From: Acanthosepion esculentum
Lineage: Eukaryota > Mollusca > Cephalopoda > Sepiida > Sepiidae
Direction of reading: 5' to 3'
Assembly: GCA_964036315.1 (NCBI GenBank)
Contig: OZ038498.1
Location: forward strand, 14,663,997-14,727,996
DNA: 64,000 bases
Part shown: positions 55,049 to 64,000 of the stretch, in pieces
Layout of the letters: every line of letters starts with the position of its first letter
How positions within the stretch are numbered: position 1 is the first letter of the stretch
Translations under genes and position numbers: made by a program
The notes under the pieces: generated by a model
Told to the model about the DNA's origin: nothing
Database searches by the model: none
The model's input: the letters and a program-made list of their open reading frames with translations, nothing else

Positions 55049-55636
55049 TGTAAGAAATTCTACAAATTAAGCGCCTATTGGCTAATTTTGTAACGACCAA
55101 TCTCATTGGTCGAACTTTGACTGGGTTTGTTTCCGCGGGCCTTTGGCAACGCCCGCCACTTTTGAATCAGTCGCGAGAAAGGATTGGAAGTGTCCGGACT
55201 CATTTGAATCTTTGACGGGGCCTTGAGCGCCCAAGCCTAAATTAATTAGACATTGAATGTCCAGCAGCATCCAAAATGGAAATGCTTCAGACGCTGTCGC
55301 GAAAATCCTCGGAAGAGACCGGACTCACTGGAAACAGCTTAATAGGGCCTTGAGTGCCCAAGCCTAATAATTAGGCTTAGGAGTTTCTACTTGCGCAACC
55401 ACATGGTAATGCGCCTTCACACCAGCAAGACTGCCTTTCTCGGTTGAGATACAGAAGAAGAGACTTTCCTTTCTTTTTCATTAAACTACCCTACCCTGTT
55501 CCCAGGGGCAAAAAGGGCAAAATCTTTTTTGCAAGGCTGCAATAAAATTAGTCTCGTGCTTTGAGGTAAGCCTTGTTGATTTGTTGACTTTCTTGTCCCT
55601 GCCAATGGTTGATCTGTGTGAGAAGAAATTCTCACA
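55049..55636 (+). repeat. 3' LTR of the BEL/Pao element (588 bp)
   Basis: It starts TGTAAGAAATTC and ends TTCTCACA like the 5' copy. Relative to the 5' LTR it has one base change, lacks 3 bp in the AGA run and carries 7 extra bp (ACCCTGT) near 55493. The AATAAA signal is at 55541-55546. The following bases are ATAG and then a GATA array. Confidence 0.97.
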
Positions 55637-55654
55637 ATAGATAATGAAGAGACT

Positions 55655-55690
<36 letters not shown>

Positions 55691-55773
55691 GAAGAGACTT
55701 AGATAGATAGATAGATAGATAGATAATGAAGAGACTTAGATAGATAGATAGATAGATAGATAATGAAGAGACT

Positions 55774-55805
<32 letters not shown>

Positions 55806-55814
55806 GAAGAGACT

Positions 55815-55850
<36 letters not shown>

Positions 55851-56325
55851 GAAGAGACTTAGATAGATAGATAGATAGATAATGAAGAGACTTAGATAGA
55901 TAGATAGATAGATAATGAATAGACTTAGATAGATAGATAGATAGATAATGAAGAGACTTAGATAGATAGATAATGAAGAGACTTAGATAGATAGATAGAT
56001 AATGAAGAGACTTAGATAGATAGATAGATAGATAGATAATGAAGAGACTTAGATAGATAGATAGATAGATAATGAAGAGACTTAGATAGATAGATAGATA
56101 GATAGATAATGAAGAGACTTAGATAGATAGATAATGAAGAGACTTAGATAGATAGATAGATAGATAATGAAGAGACTTAGATAGATAGATAATGAAGAGA
56201 CTTAGATAGATAGATAGATAGATAATGAAGAGACTTAGATAGATAGATAATGAAGAGACTTAGATAGATAGATAGATAGATAGATAATGAAGAGACTTAG
56301 ATAGATAGATAGATAGATAGATAAT
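55637..56325 (+). repeat. Compound array of (GATA)2-7 with an AATGAAGAGACTTA spacer
   Basis: About 20 repeats of a 14-16 bp spacer (AATGAAGAGACTTA) alternate with 2 to 7 GATA units for nearly 700 bp. One spacer carries a G-to-T change (AATGAATAGACTTA, near 55916). It begins directly at the 3' LTR of the BEL/Pao element and is the continuation of the array the element landed in. GATA unit number varies from repeat to repeat, so the locus should be highly length-variable. Confidence 0.95.
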
Positions 56326-57082
56326 GAAGGCGCTGATAGATGCTTTTCTCCATCGTACTTTTGTAGAACCAAACGGAACATGGATGTTTTATTAATTCAA
56401 CATAGTTTGACACAAAACAATTTTTTTATCAAATATGTTAGCCTTCTTTGCAGCTTTTAAAAATCATTGCCCGATCAATGTTTCAAGCAATGCTATTAGA
56501 ATCAAAACAAATACGTTTCTTGTGTCAATTTTAGTTGGTCTTCGTCGAAAGGAGGAAAACGTTTTTAAAAGGAAAGATAAGGAATAAAAAAAAACAAAAG
56601 AACAATTAAAACAAATTTTTAAAAAAAGCAATATAATAAGACTGAACCGCCCGTCCCAGCGACTCACCACTTTGTACGTGAGGTCTTTAACGCTAAGAGT
56701 GTATCTTTCTCTGTGGTGACACATCAATTACAACGGCTCGATCGCTGTCTCCCGGAAAGAGAACTCCACCCTTGACGATACGTCGGCGTCATGAATGTTT
56801 CATGGCAGATATGTGTCTCGCTTTGTTCTTCTGCGGGCGCGAAATAAGTTTCTCGTTAATAGATCGGCTAGAGGTGATATCAGTTTGATCGAACAAGTTC
56901 CCGCCCATCAGCGATTTATCTTTGATTGTCCCCACGCTGTAGCTCGTATCTCTCAACTTCGAGAAACACTTTTACTGCCGCTAGCACACATAATTATCAG
57001 TTTATAATTATTTTTTTTTATTATCTAAGCTGGTGTTTATTATCGCATTTCTTGTTATTTTAATATGAGTCTTAGCTACGGA
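56326..57082. other. Unassigned sequence after the GATA array
   Basis: The stretch 56640-57000 has higher GC and frames of 70-87 codons on both strands without a family I can name. Confidence 0.4.
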
Positions 57083-57193
57083 CGGTTAGGGCCATATCAC
57101 GTTGAAACACCGGTTCCTGTCAAGTTCAACAAAGTTGAGCCTGGTCAGTACCTGAATGGGTGACCGCTTGAGAAAATAAGGTGCTGTTAAGCC
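57083..57193 (+). repeat. 5S rRNA-derived repeat or pseudogene
   Basis: GGCCATATCACGTTGAAACA, CCGGTTCCTGTC and TGGGTGACCGCTTGAGAA follow the order of eukaryotic 5S rRNA, including the internal promoter region. Several conserved bases are changed and the A-box part (TCACCGAAGTTAAGC in most animals) reads TCAACAAAGTTGAGC, so it is not a functional gene. A tail with GTCTGGCACAAGGCCAAAGT follows, also seen near 2670. Confidence 0.85.
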
Positions 57194-57700
57194 ATCTATT
57201 AACCATCGCTCGACAGAAGAGTAAGGATTAAATAAACTTAATATTGTCTGGCACAAGGCCAAAGTAATGGGGATATTAGTTACGATCTACTATTAATGGC
57301 TTTAGAACCTGGCTCTATGGTAGATGTTTACAATGTCTAATCTGCTTCTTTTTTTTTTTTTTTTTTTTTTTTACTTAAGTTCACCCAGAACAAAACCCAA
57401 GAATCTCTCAATGTAGAGGGATACTGAATGAGGTGTGTTATACGTAAGAGGAGAAAGTAGAAAGTGATGATTACTATGGCGAATAGTTGACGTTTTCCCC
57501 TAGTCTTAGAGGCTAAAATTGTAGTTTTCAGGGAAGTATCCACACGGGAGTCTATTCCATAATATTGTAGTTTCTTTGAAGAAACTTTCGGACGGAAAGC
57601 CCTTATTTAAATAAAACAAAAAAGGAGAATTAGGCTGATTCTACTAGTGAAGTATCTAGCATGGTTCACACTCAATGTCAATGGCTTGCCAGTCGATTAT
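57194..57700. other. 5S-repeat tail, T-run and unassigned DNA
   Basis: Tail shared with 2646-2700, then a T25 run at about 57348-57372. No gene. Confidence 0.45.
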
Positions 57701-57701
57701 A

Positions 57702-58290
57702 CCGGGTGCGGCTGGTATTTGAGGACATACAGATTTAAGATTAATACTGCTTCCCACTAACTTCTAATGCTTTTATTTTTCTGAAATCAAGAATGACAAA
57801 CCCTATGATAACAAATGAAATGAAAAGGCATACTGTGATTGTGGCATTAAAGGCTGATCATAGCGATTTGCATATTGCACGTTTCCTCAGAGTTGCAAGA
57901 ATGGATGGATGACCATTTGTACGGCCACATCACACCCAACATTTGGCCTCCTAACTCTCCAGATCTCAATCCACTAGACTATTATGTGTGGAGCGTTGTT
58001 GAGAAGGAGGTTAATAAACAGCCTCATAACACCAAAGAGTCTCTTAAAGCTGCAATAGTTCGAGTAATGTCTGACATAAATAAGGACCAATTAATCAGAG
58101 CTTGCAGCCGATTTCGACCTCGTGTAGAGGCAGTTATTGATGCTAGTAGTAATTTTATTGAATAAAATTAAATAACAGTTAGCTAAATTTCATGTTTACT
58201 TGTTTGTAATCAAATATAATTATATTCATTTGTTCAGCAAGTTTTTTTAATAATCCATAAAATGTGTCCTCATATACCAGCCGCACCCTG
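57702..58290 (+). mobile_element. Tc1/mariner deletion derivative, 589 bp
   Basis: Ends are inverted repeats: GGGTGCGGCTGGTATTTGAG near 57704 and the complement of TCATATACCAGCCGCACCCTG at 58270-58290. TA flanks both sides (57700-57701, 58291-58292). Inside, an open frame from 57875 to 58165 encodes NIWPPNSPDLNPLDYYVW, EKEVNKQPHNTKESL and a CSRFRPRVEAVI C-terminus, with the third catalytic aspartate in SPDLNPLDYY intact. The N-terminal DNA-binding part and first two catalytic residues are missing through internal deletion. The retained coding piece has no stop. The ATG at 57875 is fortuitous. Confidence 0.92.
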
Positions 58291-58980
58291 TACTTACTAA
58301 CGCTTTACGACTGGCGATAGATTACCTCTTATGATTACCCAGACACAAAGCGAGATGTTTGAAAAATTGGGATACAGAAGATTGTATCGCTTCCAGGCTT
58401 CTTACTGGATAGAGCTTCTAGCGTCACAATACCAACAGCGAGGATAGGCAAAAGGCTCAGTCACAATGCATATATATTCTTAAAATAAAAAAAATATCAT
58501 TTGACTTCGGGAGAATAGGAAGACTGTGTTGCGTCAATCTCCCAAGAGTTAAGAGATGGTCGTCTTTCAGATCAACATTGAAAATTCTAACTTTTACCTG
58601 AACTCGAACACCGAACTTCTCTGGTTAGAATTGCTTAACAATTATGTTCAGTAAGGCTTATTGGTCAAGGTGTGCTGTCGTAATGTAATAATAATTAGAT
58701 GGTATCACCTGTATGAGAAATGTACTTCCGTCTATACCTAGACTGTATAGAGAGAGTTGTAAATATCCTGCGATTAAATACGCAGCCATTGGCAAAATAA
58801 GCGAACAGATTCGAACGAATCCTTTTATATTGAACGGAGGCTTTTATCTCAGTTTTATGTTTCTCTTTTATTGGTAAGCATTACAGATAGCTTTACTTTG
58901 AGGAATCCCCTTTAACCACCCACTCTTTCTTCTTCTTTCTTTTTCTTCTTCTTATACTTCTCTCTCTCTCTATTTCTCAC
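58291..58980. other. Unassigned sequence
   Basis: No gene or repeat recognised. Confidence 0.45.
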
Positions 58981-59010
58981 ACACACATTCTCTCTCTCTC
59001 TCTCTCTCTC

Positions 59011-59075
<65 letters not shown>
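58981..59075. repeat. (CT)n followed by (GATA)n
   Basis: About 22 bp CT then about 15 GATA units. Confidence 0.97.
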
Positions 59076-59078
<3 letters not shown>

Positions 59079-59185
59079 GACGGACAGAATGCGAACAAAG
59101 TTAAAAACAAATTAAGAAAGAAATGTAGATTACCATTGTGATAGATTTGAACAAAGATATTTACGGACTCGTTGAGAAAGTATAG

Positions 59186-59186
<1 letters not shown>

Positions 59187-59220
<34 letters not shown>

Positions 59221-59313
59221 GATAGATAGATAGATATGAATAGACTTAGACAATAACGGAATTACACACGCACACACATACATACATACAAACACACACA
59301 CACACACGTACAT

Positions 59314-59357
<44 letters not shown>

Positions 59358-59400
59358 TAACGAACAGACAGAGATGGATAGATAGATAGATAGATAGATT
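59187..59400. repeat. Cluster of (ATT)n, (GATA)n, (CA)n, (AT)n and (GA)n
   Basis: Five short microsatellites within about 210 bp. Confidence 0.95.
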
Positions 59401-59611
59401 ATATAAATATATTTAGTGTATCGCGTGGTATGACGTCATAGAACCTCACCTTGAAAGTACGCATATCAATTTTCTATTTCAACTTAACAAAATCTTATCT
59501 TCGATAGTGAATATCTTTGTTGAAAATATCCAAATGTTGGACAATTTTTGTCTTTATTTTCACCCAAAATTAAAGCAAACATACGAACAATAGAACGGTT
59601 CATGATTAGAC

Positions 59612-59659
<48 letters not shown>

Positions 59660-60320
59660 CGTGTGTGTGTGTGTGTGGAGAGAAAAAAGAGTCAGATGAA
59701 CAGATAATAATGTTTTTCAAGAACATCGTTTATTCACATGGCGTCCTGCAAAGCTTGTCTAGACTTTTCGCCTAAATTAATGAATATTTATGCGTGTTCT
59801 TAAATTTACAAATTTGAAGAACGTCTAGCATTTTGGCTCTTGTATATAAATACTTGTTGCAAAATAAAATCCTTGCATTTGCCTTGATAAAGTCCATCAG
59901 AGGACAAAAGTTTTCCTTTTGACTTTATTCATATTGTTCTTTTACAGATATACTCTATCTGAAGTTTTACACATCAGAAAATGAAAATGGCCAAGAAAAA
60001 GAAAATTCTGCTATTTTTAATTTTTCTGTTGTTTGTGTGCCATTAGTTAAGCAGGCTTCACGTGCAATAATCTTGTCAAGCTGCGTTTGTGTGTACAAAT
60101 CATGTGTAGGTGTATCATAAATCTAGTTTTGTCTATGCCGGATTATAATGTATATTCGTTTGCATGCGTGTCTATGTGTCTAGTAGGTACTTTTATCCTT
60201 GTTTGGTGGTTGTCCGAATGTTGAGTTTTGTGTAAGGGGGAAAAATTAAGTTACACCAGTTGTGGTACGTAGACATAACCTAGAAGTATGGATTTGATAA
60301 ATTGTGTTTGATGTGTGTTT
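59401..60320. other. Unassigned sequence with (AT)n-(GT)n
   Basis: Microsatellite at 59617-59677. GCCTTGATAAAGTCCATCAG near 59880 resembles the tail of Penelope-like or SINE repeats. No gene. Confidence 0.4.
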
Positions 60321-60324
60321 AAAA

Positions 60325-60435
60325 TAGATAGATAGATAGATAGATAGATAGATTGGTCGATTGACAGATATGAACAGATTGAGATAGATATGAATAGATT
60401 CAAATAGTGATAGATAGATAGATAGATAGATCTTG
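60325..60435. repeat. Interrupted (GATA)n array
   Basis: Two GATA blocks separated by GATATGAACAGATTGAG-type sequence. Confidence 0.95.
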
Positions 60436-61288
60436 TAATAAGAACGTGAGGAATGGAAAAGAATAAAAAGAAAGTTTGAGAGAATGGAAACAAAGAAAAA
60501 GGGAGAAAGAGAAACGGAAAGAAAAGATGACTATGTTAAAGAAAGTATCCAAAAATTGTATAAAAAAAGCCAGAATAAATGGCTAAGAGAAATAAAAACG
60601 AGAAGAGAAAAGATAGAAAATAAGTTGAAAGGTGGTCGGGGGAGGGGGAGAAAGAAAGAAAGAAAGAATGAATGAAAGAAAGAAAATAGTAAACACGAGA
60701 GAAAAAAACTTCCATTTTAATGATAGTCGAGACTGAACCTGTAATGTGTATTTAAATGCAGGTTTTCATATCAATATTGACTGAGGGTAGACGAATAGAT
60801 GCACACGCGGAAAGACCCTGACAGAGTGTAGCCAGACAGGATGCTTGCGGGGTAAATTGAAAAAGGCCGGTTTTTTTCTCCGACTGGGATGGCACTAGAT
60901 GGGCATTCAAAAATCTTTTACCATCCACCGACCCACACCTGCTCTTGAATTCAATCAGGATTTTCCACCCAGATAAAGTTACACTGCAAATTCTTTGGAG
61001 AGAGAGAGGGGGGGGAGAGAGAGGGGAGAGAGAGAGAGAGAGAGAGCAATGAAATTGATGATGTTATAACGAAAACATTCAGCTTGCCATATTTTCACGT
61101 AGTCGGTTCATTGTTATCACGACTTTTTAGTCGCTGTATTTTTCGTTCGGTAAATAACAGTATTTTGTTTATTATTCCATTATTTAAAAATATTTTTGCT
61201 TTTTATCGAATTTGTCATCACCCTATTTCCTCACGGTAATTATTATCTGAAAAAAGAAACCACGTCGACCACATAATTACCGGTTCAA
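60436..61288. other. Unassigned sequence with purine-rich runs
   Basis: A 63-codon Lys/Glu/Arg frame at 60484-60675 is a composition effect. (GA)n lies at about 60998-61046. Confidence 0.45.
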
Positions 61289-61342
61289 AGGCCATATCGC
61301 ATTGAAACACCAGATTGCGTCCGGATCACCGAAGTTAGGCTT
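61289..61342 (+). repeat. 5S rRNA-derived fragment
   Basis: GGCCATATCGCATTGAAACA and GTCCGGATCACCGAAGTTAG match the first half of 5S rRNA including the A box. It is truncated and joined directly to a family 5 left end. Confidence 0.8.
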
Positions 61343-61540
61343 TGGTTTAGTTTGGTTTACGGTATATCAACCGATTGGGTCATTTAATGCCGAAATTTAA
61401 TTTTCTTGGGAACATTATTTATTTACCAAAATGTATAGCTAATTTTTTTTTTTTTTCACAAAAATATATTTCTGGTAATTTTTTAAAAACTTTTTTTTTA
61501 AAACAAAAATGTATTGCATTGCTGGGTAATTCATTTTAAT
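61343..61540 (+). repeat. Dispersed element (family 5), left-end fragment
   Basis: TTTGGTTTAGTTTGGTTTAC, GTATATCAACCGATTGGGTC and array words ATATATTTCTGGTAATTTTT and TGTATTGCATTGCTGGGTAA. It corresponds to the array-side end of the 30-31.5 kb element. Confidence 0.7.
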
Positions 61541-61591
61541 TGATGGAATAGTCCATACCTACCTTTCACTCCTCCGGGATAATGCACTTTA

Positions 61592-61690
61592 CACCAATAA
61601 TCACCTATTAACCAATCAGCATCTTAGTTTCAGCAAACTAGACTTTTCATTGGCTCAGACCTCTAAAACTGTAGCAAGTTTAAGCAAAAA
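61592..61690 (+). repeat. 95-bp CCAAT-rich repeat, copy 1
   Basis: TTTACACCAATAATCACCTA, TTAACCAATCAGCATCTTAG and TTTTCATTGGCTCAGACC recur at 63680-63774 in the same orientation with few changes. Both copies carry CCAAT on one strand and ATTGG on the other. Copy 1 is followed about 50 bp later by AATAAATAG, so it could be a transposon promoter. Confidence 0.75.
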
Positions 61691-62454
61691 TATTTTTTCG
61701 CGCCTAACATTTTTGAGCCGATTTTTAGACCCAAAACTCAATAAATAGAAGCGTCCGAATCGATTCGAACCAGTCAGAAATTCACCCTGGAGAGATGCCA
61801 AACTAATCCACGCTAGTCAAAACTTTGAGCAACTACACTTTTCCCGCGAAAACTTCTCTGACTCAAAAAACAGCATTTCGCTCTCCCAGGAACAATTGCT
61901 TACAATACTAAAGAAAGTGAAATAACACACCACTAAATAAGTATTCGTAAACATTCAATCAAACACTAAAACAACTAAAGGTACACAACTCTTACCAACT
62001 TTGGACATTAATTTAAACAAACATACGCATACACACTATTGACTGAACTCTCACAAAAGACACTTTTGTACACGACCAAACACTTTGTTTAATTTCACAT
62101 ACAAACCTTAGTAAGAGTTTCACACACACTGAAACTTGGCATAAATACACTAAATAATTCAATTCAACCATTCACACTTGTCCAACAATATCTGACTTAA
62201 TTGTGTATGTTAATTTTATATAAATCAATGTTATTGTTAAACTTTTAATTATGTTGTTTTCACTTTGATTTCTCTTGAATGATTTGCCTTCAATATTCCT
62301 GTTTCTTAATTTGTTGTGGATGAATGTCTAAGAACACCAACATCACTAACCATTCTGATAACCTAACCTTCTGATATCTTAAAGATCGCCCAAGTGAGTA
62401 TCACGTGTGTCATTTAACTGACTGAATGATTGCTAATTATTTTTTTAACATACA
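61691..62454. other. Unassigned sequence
   Basis: No frame over 60 codons and no family recognised. Confidence 0.4.
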
Positions 62455-62697
62455 TGTATTATATTGCTGGCAATTTTTTGCTATGAAAACGTATTGCCGG
62501 TATTTTTACTATAAAATTTCATAGCGTTTTAACTCCAGTTTGAGAGTTAACTATATGCTTGGACCCCCCTAACAGGTCAGGGTGGACCTGGGAACAACAG
62601 CATTTAAGAGGTGCTTCCAGGCTCCCCAAAACCTCAAATCTCTCGATCAGAGGCCTTGCTACCGGATGTAATTTATCGTTAGACCCAGGACTCTTTT
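62455..62697 (+). repeat. Dispersed element (family 5), plus copy
   Basis: Array words ATTGCTGGCAATTTTTTGCT and GTATTGCCGGTATTTTTACT, then GGTCAGGGTGGACCTGGGAA, TTTAAGAGGTGCTTCCAGGC, CTCTCGATCAGAGGCC and CCGGATGTAATTTATCG. Confidence 0.85.
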
Positions 62698-62869
62698 CGA
62701 ATGTATTAGCATGTGATAAAATATAAAATACGGTCAAAACCTTATTCAATATTTAATCACGTGCGGTATAACACACTGTCGAAAATTCCCTAATCGAAAC
62801 GACAAAGATGGGGATATTAGTCAGGATAATTAAAAACAAAACAAAAAAAAACAATGATAATACTCCATC

Positions 62870-63600
62870 TTAAAACCTACGACGCTTCTACAGTAGCTGG
62901 AGAGAACATCTGGCGAAACGGTGTAATCGAAAATAGTCTCTGTGTGCCGTGTCTCTTCAGAACGTATTCGATCATGGCTCTCCACAATTTCCTATCCTTT
63001 GTAGTTCTTAATAAATGTTGTCTTTTTGTTATTTCTCCTAAATCTTATTCCGCCATTCATTTACTCAAGCTCACTAATTATATTATGCGTTGCTTCTCTC
63101 TGTTCTTCTTGTCTTCAATCTGTCCTGTGAGTATCAAATTTACTAAATCTTCTTTCCTCGTTATGTGCCCTAGAAACCCCAACTGTCTCTTTCTGGTGTT
63201 AAGTATAAGTTTTCTTTTTGTTTCTATTTTCTCCAAAACTTTCTCACATGTTCGATCCCTGCTATTCTCAGCATCCTTCTGTAGAACCAGATTTCCATTG
63301 ATTCAAGTCATCAATTGCAGAGATTGTCCAGTATTCACTGCCATATAAGAGGACGGATATTACGTAACAGTTCGGTACTCTTTTGTTTCTAACGAGTTTT
63401 TTTCTGTTTCTTAATACACTGCTTAGCATCTAGAAGGCATCTTTCGCTATCCCAACACGCCTTCGGATTTCAGTGTCGCACTTTCCGTCCTCTGTTAAAA
63501 CACTTCCCAGATATTTAAAATTTTGTATTTGTTTGATTTTGGCATCTATAGTGGGTCGACCAATCTGCATTGGTCATAAATACAAATAAAACTGACCCTC
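62870..63600 (-). pseudogene. LINE reverse-transcriptase C-terminal relic, longest copy
   Basis: Minus-strand segments in order: a GRPTIDAKIKQIQNF start (about 63560), EDGKCDTEIRRR-like and NRKK-like words, SYMAVNTGQSL (equivalent of LYGSECWT, altered), VLEKIETKRKLIL, FLGHITRKED, NLILTGQIEDKK and, near 62930, WRAMIEYVLKRHGTQ. The order and spacing match 16.1-17.0 kb without the nested insertion. Stops and shifts are present throughout. The family is an apurinic-endonuclease-type LINE by resemblance, but that domain is not in the window. Confidence 0.8.
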
Positions 63601-63679
63601 TACTATTTTTTACAATATCAAAACAAAGACAACAAGAGAAATAATCAAGTAGATAAATCGTTTTGATTCATAGGAAATT

Positions 63680-63774
63680 GTTTACACCAATAATCACCTA
63701 TTAACCAATCAGCATCTTAGTTTCAGCAAACTAGACTTTTCATTGGCCCAGACCGCTAAAACTCTAGCAAGTTA
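63680..63774 (+). repeat. 95-bp CCAAT-rich repeat, copy 2
   Basis: Same as 61592-61690 with about four differences. Flanking sequences differ on both sides, which defines the repeat limits. Confidence 0.75.
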
Positions 63775-64000
63775 TCATCAAGTTCAGTCGTTATTTGCTT
63801 CATTTTGATATCTCCAATTTGTCCGTTATTTCCTGTGTCCTTTGCTGTATTGATTTCCAATGAAGTCAAGTGATTTGGTTCAATATTTTAAGTGCCCACT
63901 GACCAAGTCGCGTCGAAGTTTTGTTTTTATTAGTTCTCTTGATCACGTGGGGGGCTCGTGAACATGTTTACATTTTATGGCGTCAACTAAAGGTCAAAAT
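63775..64000. other. Unassigned sequence to the window end
   Basis: Nothing recognised. Confidence 0.4.

Larger units (their letters stand above)
48333..55636 (+). mobile_element. Full-length BEL/Pao LTR retrotransposon with a C-terminal PHD finger
   Basis: The sequence shows two direct LTRs (584 and 588 bp), each starting TG and ending CA, enclosing one uninterrupted 1808-codon frame with the BEL/Pao domain order gag, protease, RT, RNase H, integrase. The LTRs differ by one substitution (T/C near 48415 and 55131) and two short indels, so the copy is young. It is flanked by ATAG on both sides (48329-48332 and 55637-55640), which would be a 4-bp target duplication. Both flanks are (GATA)n, so the duplication length cannot be fixed. 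Non-coding parts are a 509-bp leader and a 196-bp stretch between the stop codon and the 3' LTR. All parts for an autonomous element seem present except a recognisable primer-binding site next to the 5' LTR. The lineage assignment rests on the domain order, the Pao-type linker and the DUF5641-like tail. Confidence 0.95.

Noticed and set aside
55637..56325. CRISPR-like repeat-spacer alternation
   Set aside because: The 'spacers' are all GATA microsatellite; this is a compound VNTR.
57083..57193. Functional 5S rRNA gene
   Set aside because: Changed conserved bases in the internal promoter and no terminator T-run at the correct distance.
62854..63348. 164-codon plus-strand frame with hydrophobic segments
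   Set aside because: Antisense of the LINE C-terminal relic. The corresponding frames at 24315-24870 are the same artefact.

Overview
The window is intergenic, repeat-packed DNA from an animal nuclear genome. I find no host protein-coding gene. The dense long (AT)n, (GT)n, (GATA)n, (GAAA)n and (AAT)n microsatellites, the many tRNA-derived SINEs, several LINE lineages, Penelope-like pieces and Tc1/mariner remnants fit a coleoid cephalopod (octopus- or squid-like) or another large mollusc genome. That assignment is inferred from repeat style, not from any marker gene.

The one intact coding element is a BEL/Pao LTR retrotransposon at 48333-55636. It has 584- and 588-bp LTRs that differ by one substitution and two indels, and a single uninterrupted 1808-codon gag-pol frame: gag with three CCHC knuckles, protease, reverse transcriptase, Pao-type linker, RNase H, and integrase with HHCC, DDE and a C-terminal DUF5641-like part. 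Its most notable feature is a complete C4HC3 PHD finger fused after the integrase as the last ~50 residues. PHD fingers usually read histone H3 tails, so this looks like a chromatin-targeting module comparable to the chromodomain of chromoviruses. The copy sits inside a (GATA)n array and looks recent.

Everything else is decayed or non-autonomous mobile DNA and tandem repeats. 0-5 kb: a restriction-endonuclease-type LINE end with (AAT)n tails, a tRNA-SINE, a LINE end amplified into a 115-bp tandem array, a mariner pseudogene, and a Penelope-like GIY-YIG fragment. 5-13.5 kb: a 1.2-kb AT/GT desert, GAAA minisatellites, SINEs, and an inverted repeat. 13.5-21.2 kb: CR1/jockey-like and RT-type LINE pieces, one of them interrupted by an LTR followed by a gypsy-like primer-binding site; 28-bp and 33-bp arrays; a mariner tail; a retroelement endonuclease broken by one frameshift. 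21.2-27.3 kb: a hAT-like element enclosing a mariner MITE, an 80-bp palindromic mariner MITE resembling human MADE1, LINE and hAT fragments, and paired SINEs. 28-36 kb: reversed LINE 3' ends and a dispersed element whose inner 56-bp unit has expanded to about 17 copies. 36-48 kb: more microsatellites, a 40-bp array, a second GIY-YIG-like fragment and more SINEs. 55.6-64 kb: a compound GATA array, 5S rRNA-derived repeats, a mariner deletion derivative, and another LINE end.

No operon-like or pathway relationships exist among these sequences. What links them is nesting: microsatellites grow at LINE and SINE tails, and later elements land inside earlier ones.
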